From a virus: a stretch of DNA of 61,794 nucleotides. A program made the position numbers and the translations under genes. The stretch is taken from the IMG/VR virus record IMGVR_UViG_3300005577_000036, positions 1-61,794 of that record; one strand, 5' to 3'. This document shows, piece after piece, positions 14,526-21,951 of the stretch. The notes beneath the pieces were generated by a model, which did no database searches, had not been told where the DNA came from, and worked only from the letters and a program-made list of their open reading frames with translations. Each line of letters opens with the position of its first letter. The stretch's first letter is position 1.

Positions 14526-14639
14526 ATCATTCGCCCTGTACTGTGGGTGTAGTGCCCGATTGCTACACTCTCCTTAAGCCTTACCTTTATCTGCGTATTC
14601 CCAGAGTCAGAGCGGTACACATTGTACAGGGCGAATGAT
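14526..14639 (-). ncRNA. Candidate structured RNA element closed by a 16-bp stem
   Basis: ATCATTCGCCCTGTAC at 14526-14541 is perfectly complementary to GTACAGGGCGAATGAT at 14624-14639. Inside, on the minus strand, GTGTAG/CTACAC forms a 6-bp hairpin. It fills nearly the whole gap between the 68-aa and 175-aa genes and carries no ORF. A cis-regulatory leader of the downstream gene, an RNA processing signal or a small ribozyme are possible; I could not match it to a named class. Confidence 0.6.
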
Positions 14640-14644
14640 CGCTT

Positions 14645-14851
14645 TTATATTTTTGATTCTTGTATTAACTCTACCTTTCTAACATTGACCCAATAGTCAC
14701 TGCGTCCTGTTGCGGTAATCCAGTTAGCAGGGTGTAACCATACATTACGATCTTTATCCCTTCCTACTGCTGCTACAGATGTTGAACCCCCCGTAGCCCA
14801 CCATATTTTGTAGACACCGCTTTTAAGTTTTTTTGCTTCTTCAAATGTCAT
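14645..14851 (-). CDS. Hypothetical protein, 68 aa
   Basis: Beta-rich small protein (SGVYKIWWATGGSTSVAAVG, ending WVNVRKVELIQES). Downstream lies the long hairpin at 14526-14639. Unknown. Confidence 0.5.
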   Translation of the reverse strand: MTFEEAKKLKSGVYKIWWATGGSTSVAAVGRDKDRNVWLHPANWITATGRSDYWVNVRKVELIQESKI

Positions 14852-14860
14852 AGGAGAGGT

Positions 14861-15271
14861 TTATTTGTGCTTTAAATAAGCTTCTTGTATTTTACCCAAG
14901 GTTTCAAAGCTAAATGAATTAATAATTGGGACTTCATTATTGGCTTGATCGCCCTTGAATAAGATTCTTTCTTTATTATAATCTAATTCAACCCTTAATC
15001 CATTGGATAAGTTGACAATGAATTTGTCATTACTTTCGCAACCTGAAATTGCAGAAAACGCCTCAAAACTTACAAAATCATAACATGAACTGCCACTATC
15101 CAGTTGTGTTACGAGCCTGAATTGATCTTCAATGCTTACTCCGTATAATCCTGATCCATAAGTAGGCCTGTCATGTGAGGCGTATTGATAACCTTTAACT
15201 TCAATAAGAAACTCATATATAGCCTCAAATTGGCGTTGGTTGTTAATTATAACAGCTGTAGTTTTTTTCAT
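14861..15271 (-). CDS. Hypothetical protein, 136 aa
   Basis: Starts in an ATGA-type overlap with the 98-aa gene. Soluble alpha/beta composition without recognisable motif. Confidence 0.5.
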   Translation of the reverse strand: MKKTTAVIINNQRQFEAIYEFLIEVKGYQYASHDRPTYGSGLYGVSIEDQFRLVTQLDSGSSCYDFVSFEAFSAISGCESNDKFIVNLSNGLRVELDYNKERILFKGDQANNEVPIINSFSFETLGKIQEAYLKHK

Positions 15272-15564
15272 AATCTGATTTCCAAAATGTTTTTCTCTTT
15301 ATTACTTTCAAAATACTGTTTAACGAATGCCTGTGGTATGGATGGTAAACCTAAAGAAGGATTTGTTGAACATTCTATCACTGGAAACTTGTATTCAGTT
15401 TGGGTTGGATGCCCTGCTTTTTGTAAGCAAGCAAACTTTCCTAATTCACGCTGATAATACCAGTCACCTAATTCAATAGGTTTTGTTTCATTTAACCCAT
15501 ACAGGTATTCTATAGGGTCATCGTCTCGCTTGAAACTGATGACCCTAAGGGTAACCTTTCTCAT
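15268..15564 (-). CDS. Hypothetical protein, 98 aa
   Basis: The segment GDWYYQRELGKFACLQ and the end LGLPSIPQAFVKQYFESN resemble a small protein family of Bacteroidetes phages and plasmids. Three nucleotides separate it from the SSB-like gene. Function unknown. Confidence 0.5.
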   Translation of the reverse strand: MRKVTLRVISFKRDDDPIEYLYGLNETKPIELGDWYYQRELGKFACLQKAGHPTQTEYKFPVIECSTNPSLGLPSIPQAFVKQYFESNKEKNILEIRL

Positions 15565-15567
15565 AGG

Positions 15568-16224
15568 TTAAAATGGCATGTCATTATCTTCGTCCGAGTT
15601 TGGATCCACACCATCTAATGGCTGACCATCGCTACCGATGAATTCATTTAGATGTGGGTTGCGCATGCTTTTATATTCTTCAGAAGTTTTCATTTTATCT
15701 TTAATGAAATCAGGCAAAGAATTAAATTTTTCCTCATCCCATTCATCATAAGATAAAACAAATGGCTTGTTAATTGCCGGAGGGCATGTCATGCCTTTAG
15801 GTATCTTAGTGATACTGGAAATCTTTTCGTAAACCTTTGTTGGATCTGCCTTTGATGGATTATGAACCACATTTAACATACAAGGAGCGCCAATAAGCTT
15901 TGTAATATCAAAAGACTTGGCTTCCTCTTCTGTAAATGCCTGGCCTCTCCATGAGGTTAATAAAGCCCTTAATGTAGCTTTATCTGCCATTGATAGTGTG
16001 TACTCAGCTTCTATAACCAATGGTTGAGGTCCGTTTTCTTCTTTGAACACTTTTAGTTCATTTGGCATTTCCCAACCAATACGAACCTTTTGCATTGTTT
16101 TGGGTTGACCTTGAAAATTCTCTACCACTGTGCCAATCTGAACCATCTTGTAACATCTGGCGATATAATTATCTGCCGGGATCAATTCACGTGGTGTACT
16201 GTTTTGTTTTGCTAAAATTGCCAT
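15568..16224 (-). CDS. Putative single-stranded DNA-binding protein
   Basis: 218 aa. The central part is beta-rich (VRIGWEMPNELKVF, VIEAEYTLSMADKATLRALL) as in phage OB-fold SSB-like proteins, and an acidic disordered tail ends NSDEDNDMPF, the SSB C-terminal tip that recruits partners in bacterial SSB (consensus DDDIPF). The tail is the strongest evidence; the OB fold is inferred. It would coat ssDNA during replication or recombination. Confidence 0.65.
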   Translation of the reverse strand: MAILAKQNSTPRELIPADNYIARCYKMVQIGTVVENFQGQPKTMQKVRIGWEMPNELKVFKEENGPQPLVIEAEYTLSMADKATLRALLTSWRGQAFTEEEAKSFDITKLIGAPCMLNVVHNPSKADPTKVYEKISSITKIPKGMTCPPAINKPFVLSYDEWDEEKFNSLPDFIKDKMKTSEEYKSMRNPHLNEFIGSDGQPLDGVDPNSDEDNDMPF

Positions 16225-16281
16225 CTTTTTACTTTTTTTAGTTTACTGATGTATGATTAATTTATTTGTTGTTTACTGTAT

Positions 16282-16569
16282 TTATAATTTCAAGCGTTCA
16301 AATTGTTGCTTCAGTTCATTGGTTAGTTGCTCATACCGTGTAATGAACTCATTGAGGGATACCTTATCTTCACTGTTTGCTATTTCTTCACGTATAAGCT
16401 TTATAGCAGCGTCTTGAAGTTTGGTGCAGTAAGCTATTTCTTTTTTAGTTTGTTCACCAAATTTAGAACTGGTTTCGTTTGTGTTAATCCCATATTTAAT
16501 TGGAATAAACTGATTTGAATCTATCTCTATACCATAGAGAGATTTGTTTAGTGTGAGTTGGATTGTCAT
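16282..16569 (-). CDS. Hypothetical protein, 95 aa
   Basis: C-terminal coiled coil (FITRYEQLTNELKQQFERLK). It directly follows the 229-aa gene with no gap. Possibly works with the SSB-like protein by position only. Confidence 0.5.
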   Translation of the reverse strand: MTIQLTLNKSLYGIEIDSNQFIPIKYGINTNETSSKFGEQTKKEIAYCTKLQDAAIKLIREEIANSEDKVSLNEFITRYEQLTNELKQQFERLKL

Positions 16570-17259
16570 TTAATCTAATGTTATGTTGATTTCAACTGGC
16601 GCTTCTTCTCCTTTAACAAAGTACTCCGCTTCATAGGATACGTTATAAGCGTTTTTAAGGAACTTCATTGCAGTTTTTTCGTTGCCATCGGCTAATTGTA
16701 AGTATTGCTCGTATTTGGCTTTTAAACGCTCCATTTCTCTGAATTTATCAACTACTTCTCTGAACTTGCCATAAATAACAACCTCAATTTCTTTACGCCT
16801 TTCGTAAGCCTCATTGTACTCATTAAGTTCAACTTGGTACGCTTGCTCAATTTCTTTGTTGGCCTTTTTATCATCGGCTATTTGACGTGCTGTTTCGGCT
16901 GAATAAAAGTCTTCTTTAGCAAGGCTTCCGACTTTTTCAAAAAGATAGTCATCTGCGGGTTTAAGAAACTTAACAGAATAATCATTTGGGCTGTATTCGG
17001 TATTAGAAAAATACTCCCTGTTTTTTGAAATAACAGCAGATATTTCTTCAGCTGCACGTTTGTTAGTTATCGGGTATGTTAAACCACCTATAGTAAAAGC
17101 CGATTCGTCCTTTTGTGGGATTTTGTTAAATTCAGGCTTTTGTGGATATTCAAGGATTTTAATTCCTTCCTCAGCCATTTTATACTGAACCATGTTCTCT
17201 AACTGCTCATCAGTAAGAGCAAGGATTTCTTTTTCTGTTAATTCTGTGATCTGTTTCAT
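16570..17259 (-). CDS. Helical coiled-coil protein, 229 aa
   Basis: Long charged helices (EVVDKFREMERLKAKYEQYL) and an acidic end. The position between SSB-like and other replication-type genes suggests a DNA metabolism helper; no catalytic motif seen. Confidence 0.5.
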   Translation of the reverse strand: MKQITELTEKEILALTDEQLENMVQYKMAEEGIKILEYPQKPEFNKIPQKDESAFTIGGLTYPITNKRAAEEISAVISKNREYFSNTEYSPNDYSVKFLKPADDYLFEKVGSLAKEDFYSAETARQIADDKKANKEIEQAYQVELNEYNEAYERRKEIEVVIYGKFREVVDKFREMERLKAKYEQYLQLADGNEKTAMKFLKNAYNVSYEAEYFVKGEEAPVEINITLD

Positions 17260-17272
17260 GTTTGTGTTGTGT

Positions 17273-17692
17273 TTATAGTTGTGATATTAACCTTTGTAAC
17301 CTGTTTTTAAGTTCTTCCCTGTCAAAATCTTTTAATTCCTGTTCTCGCCACGATGTACTGTTGATAAAATATCCAGTCATTGTGCCAAATGTTTTCAAGA
17401 AATAAACTATGTCTATATTTAAATCCTGTTCGGTGAGTTTGCTATCATAAGATTTTTTGGTCAATGAAATGTTTTGCGTTGTTAATTCAGTAAGTACTGT
17501 AAATACAGCCTCCAACCATACACGCCTGTTGCCTTTTTGATTTAGCATTAAAACCTGTTGGGCATCAGATATAAATTCATCTTTGCTATTTGTATCCCAC
17601 ACGTCAAGTGTTTTCATGTCGTTGCCTTCAAAGATTGGTTGAGCTTTGATGCAATTAAGTTTACCAAATTTGGTTATGGTTTCTGTTTCCAT
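17273..17692 (-). CDS. Hypothetical protein, 139 aa
   Basis: Soluble helical protein starting METETITKFGKLNCIKAQPI. Four nucleotides after the stop of the 56-aa gene. Unknown. Confidence 0.5.
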   Translation of the reverse strand: METETITKFGKLNCIKAQPIFEGNDMKTLDVWDTNSKDEFISDAQQVLMLNQKGNRRVWLEAVFTVLTELTTQNISLTKKSYDSKLTEQDLNIDIVYFLKTFGTMTGYFINSTSWREQELKDFDREELKNRLQRLISQL

Positions 17693-17696
17693 GTTG

Positions 17697-17867
17697 TTAA
17701 TGTTTTGCCTTTGGCGTTGTTTTTAAATTGTGAGTACGTATGTAATACATGGCTAAACCGTAATCTTTGCTTTCATAATAAACCTGACTACCAATCTTTA
17801 CCCTCCATCCTTTAATAGGTTTCTTTACATGTGCCTGTTTGTTGGCTAAGTATGTGTTTCTGTCCAT
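17697..17867 (-). CDS. Hypothetical basic protein, 56 aa
   Basis: ATG 17867 to TAA 17697. Lys-rich with GWRVKIGSQVYYESKDYGLA. It closes a 180-bp gap with 4-nt spacing on both sides, which supports it. Unknown. Confidence 0.55.
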   Translation of the reverse strand: MDRNTYLANKQAHVKKPIKGWRVKIGSQVYYESKDYGLAMYYIRTHNLKTTPKAKH

Positions 17868-17871
17868 GATG

Positions 17872-18120
17872 TTAATCCCTCCTTATACCATGTTTAAATT
17901 CAATAAACTCTTGCTCTCTTGCTATCTCTTCAGGTGTATGAACGATAGGCTCGAATACAGGCTCTGTAACGTCTTCAATTGTGTTGACTGATATTGTGTG
18001 CTGCAATACATTTATCTCGTCCTGTAAGGCTTCTAATCGCTTACTCAGGCCAAATAGTGTGGTGTCTGTATGTTTACATTCCACATTTGCCATGATATAG
18101 GTTGTTATGTAGGTTTTCAT
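17872..18120 (-). CDS. Hypothetical protein, 82 aa
   Basis: Coiled-coil middle (GLSKRLEALQDEINVLQHTI) and an acidic end. ATGA overlap with the 71-aa gene. Unknown. Confidence 0.5.
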   Translation of the reverse strand: MKTYITTYIMANVECKHTDTTLFGLSKRLEALQDEINVLQHTISVNTIEDVTEPVFEPIVHTPEEIAREQEFIEFKHGIRRD

Positions 18121-18332
18121 GGCTTTTTCAGATGAAATGATTTTTCAGAGAAAACTACAGTGGGGATAGGAACGTATTCAACACTGATAAAACTTGAATA
18201 CTCTTTTAAGCCGCAGTTGCTGCAAGATATACTCCAACGTGGTAATACTTTGCCATCCACGTGTTCGCAATCAAACTTTAAATTTTCCATCTTGTGATTG
18301 CCACAATCAATAAGTTTTACATTCTTATCCAT
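18117..18332 (-). CDS. Zinc-binding-type protein, 71 aa
   Basis: CGNHKMENLKFDCEH and CSNCG give CxxC-type sites spaced as in small zinc fingers. It overlaps the 45-aa ORF upstream by 16 nt. Unknown. Confidence 0.5.
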   Translation of the reverse strand: MDKNVKLIDCGNHKMENLKFDCEHVDGKVLPRWSISCSNCGLKEYSSFISVEYVPIPTVVFSEKSFHLKKP

Positions 18333-18454
18333 TCTTGTTTAATTAAGCCTTTAGTGAGTTCAGGTGAATAGTATTTTACTATCTCCCTAAACCCAAATTT
18401 GTTAACCCTTGTGATTAATATAAAGTCTCCTTCGTTAAATTCTATTGGTTCCAT
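18317..18454 (-). CDS. Hypothetical protein, 45 aa
   Basis: ATG 18454 to TAA 18317. EPIEFNEGDFILITRVNK then FGFREIVKYYSPE: a compact beta-type start. It fills the space between two annotated genes and overlaps the next start. Moderate support. Confidence 0.45.
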   Translation of the reverse strand: MEPIEFNEGDFILITRVNKFGFREIVKYYSPELTKGLIKQEWIRM

Positions 18455-18459
18455 ACTGA

Positions 18460-18723
18460 TTATGAATTTTTTAAAAAGCGTTTTAATATAGAGTTGCTAC
18501 TTAAAATCTGTTCAGTTGTGATTTGATTGTGTTCTTCTTGGATTTGATTATAGTAATCTCGCTGAATTGTTTCGTAATGCTCCCATTCAGCCTTAGCCTG
18601 TTGTTCCCTTATATAATCATCAACAGCATACTGTGCATTCATTTGTTGGGTAATCCAACCACACTCTATCGGATTAAAGCAATCTCTACCTATAATTCCA
18701 CCGCAATTAGGACATCTTGCCAT
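18460..18723 (-). CDS. Zinc-ribbon protein, 87 aa
   Basis: MARCPNCGGIIGRDCFNPIEC gives four cysteines in a zinc-ribbon arrangement at the N-terminus, followed by long charged helices. Possibly nucleic-acid binding. Unknown family. Confidence 0.55.
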   Translation of the reverse strand: MARCPNCGGIIGRDCFNPIECGWITQQMNAQYAVDDYIREQQAKAEWEHYETIQRDYYNQIQEEHNQITTEQILSSNSILKRFLKNS

Positions 18724-18725
18724 AA

Positions 18726-18806
18726 TTATGAGTTTTTATTTGATGACCAACGACCGAGCATCACCATCACATTGGCAAATGCTAAAAATATGATTAACTC
18801 TCCCAT
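18726..18806 (-). CDS. 26-aa membrane peptide
   Basis: ATG 18806 to TAA 18726. One TM helix (LIIFLAFANVMVMLG) and a polar tail. It fits exactly between two genes (2-3 nt gaps), the main support. Confidence 0.4.
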   Translation of the reverse strand: MGELIIFLAFANVMVMLGRWSSNKNS

Positions 18807-18809
18807 GGC

Positions 18810-18995
18810 TTAATCTCTCATTACATCTTTGTAAGCGGCTATCCAAGCTTGATTCTTTGTTTTACCCTTCCCAAGCCTGAATATGCCATCTTTAACCTCG
18901 TAATAATCGCCAGTACTGCACCCAACATTTATGATTTCAGCGTTTGGGTGGTACTTTAGCACAATGGATCGTTTGTTTTGCTTCTTCATAACCAT
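18810..18995 (-). CDS. Hypothetical basic protein, 61 aa
   Basis: Lys-rich; ends LGKGKTKNQAWIAAYKDVMRD, a helix common in small DNA-associated proteins (consistent with KTKN.AW..A). The start overlaps the end of the C..GH-W protein. Alternative start at Met 3. Unknown. Confidence 0.5.
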   Translation of the reverse strand: MVMKKQNKRSIVLKYHPNAEIINVGCSTGDYYEVKDGIFRLGKGKTKNQAWIAAYKDVMRD

Positions 18996-19153
18996 TTACT
19001 GTTTTCGTCCAACCATTTGTTCCAGTCCCAGCGAGCGCGTATCTGGCGTTTGTAGCAACGTTCGCAACGGCGGGTACAATTTGTCACTGACCTCCAATCG
19101 TGCCCTATAAGGAAGCATACAGCCACCTTGAGCTTATACTTTAGAGTTGCCAT
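18986..19153 (-). CDS. Small CxxGHxW...CxRC zinc-binding-type protein, 55 aa
   Basis: ATG 19153 lies inside the end of the upstream gene (20-nt overlap). CFLIGHDWRSVTNC then CERCYKRQIRARW matches the phage pattern C..GH.W......C.RCg seen in small zinc-binding phage proteins such as the DUF1660 type. Two nearby Cys pairs plus His suit one zinc site. Function unknown. Confidence 0.6.
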   Translation of the reverse strand: MATLKYKLKVAVCFLIGHDWRSVTNCTRRCERCYKRQIRARWDWNKWLDENSKWL

Positions 19154-19424
19154 ACAATTCAACTGGTTTATAACGTGACAATAAATTAATCCTGTAATTA
19201 ATGAGCCTCATGCCAATGATGTGATACTTCCAGAACATTACCTCATCTATGGCACTGATAGCATACTCACACATGGTTTCAGCGTGGGCTATTAGCCTGT
19301 TAGCATGAGTATCTTTTATTTTGTAGGCAATGGCATTGTAAGCCATTTTCTTTTCGTACAGCCAGCCATCATGGGTATGATAGGCAGGTGCTGATTCAGG
19401 CCAGCTTGGTGGTTGAGTATTCAT
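19134..19424 (-). CDS. Hypothetical protein, 96 aa
   Basis: Begins MNTQPPSWPESAPAYHTHDG, then helical. Downstream of the paired control element 19495/19523, which would be its promoter/operator. Unknown. Confidence 0.5.
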   Translation of the reverse strand: MNTQPPSWPESAPAYHTHDGWLYEKKMAYNAIAYKIKDTHANRLIAHAETMCEYAISAIDEVMFWKYHIIGMRLINYRINLLSRYKPVELYGNSKV

Positions 19425-19494
19425 GTTGTTTTGGTTTTGTGTTGCTAATTTAACTAATCAGTGGCTATGTGATGGTTGCTTACTGATTGTTTAT

Positions 19495-19544
19495 CAAATT
19501 TAGGCATCGTTATTTACAATTCCAAATTTTGATGCCATTATTTT
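19495..19544 (-). promoter_or_regulatory. Paired control element, 28-bp spacing (copy pair 1)
   Basis: Two sites start at 19495 and 19523, exactly 28 bp apart. Both read CAAATTT, a 6-bp core (GGCATC in the first, GATGCC in the second), then TTATTT. On the minus strand the first site contains TAAATTTG, a match to the Bacteroidetes -7 box TAnnTTTG, facing the gene at 19424. The same spacing occurs at 26096/26124. GGCATC and GATGCC can also pair as a hairpin. Confidence 0.55.
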
Positions 19545-19885
19545 CAAATAAATTCAACGTTGGCTTCCAGCCAGTCAGCAATCTCCGGAAATGATAAATC
19601 TTTTGCGTCATTAAGCTCAACTATCTTGTCAATTAAATTAATGCTTATAAAAGAATTAGTCCATGCCGAAAAAGTTCCACCATTTCCATTAAATACTTTA
19701 CTTAAATGGTTTGGAACAAACTTGAACCCATTAGCGTGAAAAGCTAATCCATTTGCACAAAAACAATCTTCTCCCTCAATCACTTGATGAAACTCACCTT
19801 TTATTTGTTTGATTTCATTTTTTCTTAGTTCAGCAACCCATTTTTCACCAAATTCTTTTGGTAGTTGATATTGTTTCTTTTCCAT
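19544..19885 (-). CDS. Paralogue B of a two-copy phage family, 113 aa
   Basis: Similar to the 118-aa protein at 10502: KQYQLPKEFGEKWVAELRKN at the start and FPEIADWLEANVEFI at the end match closely, while the middle diverges (CFCANGLAFHANGF in place of CCLGVACDIVGF). Gene duplication within the early arm. Function unknown. Confidence 0.6.
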   Translation of the reverse strand: MEKKQYQLPKEFGEKWVAELRKNEIKQIKGEFHQVIEGEDCFCANGLAFHANGFKFVPNHLSKVFNGNGGTFSAWTNSFISINLIDKIVELNDAKDLSFPEIADWLEANVEFI

Positions 19886-19890
19886 TTTGT

Positions 19891-20109
19891 TTAGTGTGTT
19901 GATATTGTTAATAATTTACCACATAGCCCATAATAAAGAGCCTCCAGCCTTTTTTGAGTTATTTCACCAACGTATAATCCCGGTAATTCGCAGTAGCACT
20001 TACCGCTGTAAATACGTAAAACGATACGGGCAGCACCTACAGCTAAAACCATAGCTTCACCATTTGGTACGCAGCCTAACTTTTCGAGGTATTCTTTTGT
20101 GATTGCCAT
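19891..20109 (-). CDS. Hypothetical protein, 72 aa
   Basis: Small alpha/beta protein with two cysteines near CYCELPG. Five nucleotides from the paralogue gene. Unknown. Confidence 0.5.
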   Translation of the reverse strand: MAITKEYLEKLGCVPNGEAMVLAVGAARIVLRIYSGKCYCELPGLYVGEITQKRLEALYYGLCGKLLTISTH

Positions 20110-20151
20110 GATTTGATATGTATTTAAACTTCTTTTTGTTAGTTTTTTAGG

Positions 20152-20658
20152 TTAAAATTTAAGACGGAAACAAATGTATGCCCAAAATGAACCACGTAAT
20201 CTTTCTATTAGATTTACACAACCTTGATGTTTATCCTGCCACCATTTTAAGTCTGATTTTAGTTCTTTTATTTCTTCTTTTAGAAAGTGTGGTTCATATC
20301 CAGTGTTATACTGGTATTGTTCTTCTTCCTTAGCCAGTACCCAAATACCTAAACAATATCCATCGTCCAATATAAATCTAACCGGGAATAGCGATTGCAA
20401 TTCTTTTATTGGAATATCATAAAAAAATCCTTGAAGCGCCTTATAAAACCAATATTGGGTGAATTTTTCATAGTATTGGATAGTTTGTGGCGACCCCTCA
20501 TGTTCAACTATAAGACAACATCCTGAGGAAAGTAATTCATTTATAGCCTTTGCTATAATTAATTTGCTTCTACCACTACGCCTACCATTATTTGCATAGC
20601 GTTGAATATTTTCCCAGCCAATGTGGGTTTCAATTTCTCTATAACTAATTGTTTTCAT
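20152..20658 (-). CDS. Hypothetical protein, 168 aa
   Basis: NNGRRSGRSKLIIAKAINELL near the N-terminus is basic and Ser/Gly-rich; the C-terminus is aromatic (SFWAYICFRLKF). No family recognised. It is the first gene after the non-coding RNA region, transcribed in the same direction. Confidence 0.5.
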   Translation of the reverse strand: MKTISYREIETHIGWENIQRYANNGRRSGRSKLIIAKAINELLSSGCCLIVEHEGSPQTIQYYEKFTQYWFYKALQGFFYDIPIKELQSLFPVRFILDDGYCLGIWVLAKEEEQYQYNTGYEPHFLKEEIKELKSDLKWWQDKHQGCVNLIERLRGSFWAYICFRLKF

Positions 20659-20719
20659 ATCTTAAACTATTTATTAATTGACCTATTCAGAGGGAGTGCA
20701 ATTTCAGGAGTAGAGGGAG

Positions 20720-21134
20720 CAAAACAAACAAGTCACTCCCCTCCCCTCCAATTGTATTTAATACGGGAGTGACCTATTCATTTTGTTTTAACCTATTCGT
20801 CGGTCGTTTATCCTATCGTGTCGGTCACAGAGAAAACAAGTCAGCCCAATAACTCTGTTTATTATTCACCACACCACCAAGTGATGCTGTCTTACTAAAC
20901 CTTTGTCAGGGAGCGTTCATTTTAAAGTGTTACCGAACAATACACTGCTTATGTGTAGAGTTGGCTAATCGATACCTTTAGAAATAACAAATCCTTTCAT
21001 TCATCAACTGATTAGGCCACCGTAGGAAGTGAAAGTTTTTTAGTCTTAGCCTAATACAGTATCCGAAGAAAGGATTACTGGTATCTATGTGGGTTTGGTG
21101 TATGAACTGCTGGCACTTCCTACGGTGAGCAATT
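20720..21134 (-). ncRNA. Candidate large structured RNA with pseudoknot, own promoter and terminator
   Basis: 500 bp without an ORF between two minus-strand genes. Stem H1: the 14-bp CACCGTAGGAAGTG at 21018-21031 and its exact complement at 21114-21127. Stem H2, in three nested parts: 21080-21085 with 20971-20976 (6 bp), 21068-21076 with 20990-20998 (9 bp), 21049-21055 with 21011-21017 (7 bp). The 5' arms of H2 lie inside the H1 loop and its 3' arms outside, so H1 and H2 cross. H2's last arm abuts H1, allowing coaxial stacking. A second domain (20780-20965) has further small hairpins. Not matched to tmRNA, RNase P RNA, 6S or group I introns. Confidence 0.7.
20732..20773 (-). terminator. Terminator of the structured RNA
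   Basis: GTCACTCCC (20732-20740) and GGGAGTGAC (20765-20773) form a 9-bp stem. Read on the minus strand it is followed by TTGTTTGTTTTG, an interrupted U-tract. It marks the likely 3' end of the RNA started at about 21134. Confidence 0.6.
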
Positions 21135-21140
21135 ATACCA

Positions 21141-21171
21141 CAAAGATAATATTTTAGTTTTAACTAATCAA
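21141..21171 (-). promoter_or_regulatory. Bacteroidetes-type promoter of the structured RNA
   Basis: On the minus strand TTG (21171-21169), a 20-nt spacer, then TATCTTTG (21148-21141), matching the -33 TTG / -7 TAnnTTTG consensus with correct spacing. Transcription should start near 21134, just before the first pseudoknot arm. It overlaps the last codons of the upstream gene. Confidence 0.7.
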
Positions 21172-21951
21172 GTCAAGTATTTTTCTGATTACTTCACCAT
21201 TGTATTCATTTTTGGTTATTGTCAGAAATTGTAGTGTTGTCATTGATGAATCCAAATCTATTCCATTTGACTTGACGAACATTTCACGGCCACTCTTACA
21301 ACTTCCAGTTAACAGATGATGCCATTCAAAAAACAGGTGATTGCTGTAAAATTCATTCTTTTTGAACTTTTTAATAAATTCATCTCTTTTTTCTTCAAAA
21401 GATAGTGACGAGTAAAATTTATCATTGACAGCCTCAATTGCATTTTCTTTGGTATCCCCGTGAGCAAAAAGGTTTCCTGACTTGGCAATGTACATTTTTT
21501 GTGTACTCATGTCATCCTTGATGACCAGCACCTTTGCAACGTTATTTACGATTGAAAGGAATACACAGGGGATATCATCAATGTAGTATACTGGCTGCTT
21601 ATTGAATGTTTTGAAAGAGTGTATTTGCTTGGTCAAAAATCCTTTTTTGTAATCAGAATATACGATTGGTTTAACATCGCCATCGCCATAGCCAGAGCCA
21701 GAGCCAGAGCCATCGCCATCGCCATAGCCATAGCCATAGCCAGAGCCAGAGCCAGAGCCATCGCCAGAGCCAGAGCCAGAGCCATCGCCATCGCCATCGC
21801 CATAGCCATAGCCATAGCCAGAGCCAGAGCCATCGCCATAGCCAGAGCCAGAGCCATCGCCATCGCCATCGCCATAGCCATAGCCATAGCCAGAGCCATC
21901 GCCATTAGTTACTGGCTCAATACTCATGAATGCTTTGATTAAATCTTCCAT
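21160..21951 (-). CDS. Gly-rich low-complexity repeat protein, 263 aa
   Basis: N-terminus MEDLIKAFMSIEPVTN, then ~75 residues of alternating Gly with Ser, Asp or Tyr (GSGYGYGDGDGDG type), then an alpha/beta domain of ~160 residues with ITKNEYNGEVIRKILDL at the end. Every second residue is Gly, so the repeat may be flexible or form Gly-rich sheets. It ends beside the DUF6948 gene, with 13-nt overlap. I recall similar Gly-repeat proteins near DUF6948 in other phages, but the function is unknown. Confidence 0.65.
   Translation of the reverse strand: MEDLIKAFMSIEPVTNGDGSGYGYGYGDGDGDGSGSGYGDGSGSGYGYGYGDGDGDGSGSGSGDGSGSGSGYGYGYGDGDGSGSGSGYGDGDVKPIVYSDYKKGFLTKQIHSFKTFNKQPVYYIDDIPCVFLSIVNNVAKVLVIKDDMSTQKMYIAKSGNLFAHGDTKENAIEAVNDKFYSSLSFEEKRDEFIKKFKKNEFYSNHLFFEWHHLLTGSCKSGREMFVKSNGIDLDSSMTTLQFLTITKNEYNGEVIRKILDLIS
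21675..21905. repeat. Hexanucleotide-type tandem repeat inside the Gly-rich gene
   Basis: About 230 bp built of the units GCCAGA, GCCATC and GCCATA in irregular order. All six frames stay open through it (Gly-X, Ala-Met/Leu and Ala-Ile/Arg readings), so the extra ORFs there are artefacts. Such arrays expand and contract by slippage in multiples of 6 bp without breaking the frame. Confidence 0.85.

Noticed and set aside
14526-14639. Hammerhead ribozyme or simple transcription terminator
   Set aside because: The CUGAUGA/GAAA core is missing and there is no T-run after the stem.
20720-21134. Group I intron, tmRNA or RNase P RNA
   Set aside because: No P7/P3-like core, no tRNA-like 3' end and no AGAGGAAAGTCC-type signature; the region also lies outside any gene and has its own promoter.
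21675-21905. CRISPR array
   Set aside because: The repeat is a short hexamer-type array with no spacers and lies inside a reading frame.
21619-21942. Plus-strand ORF of Ile-Ala/Arg-Ala repeats and a minus-strand Ala-Met/Leu ORF
   Set aside because: Shadows of the hexanucleotide array in the Gly-rich gene; all frames are open because the unit is 6 bp without stops.
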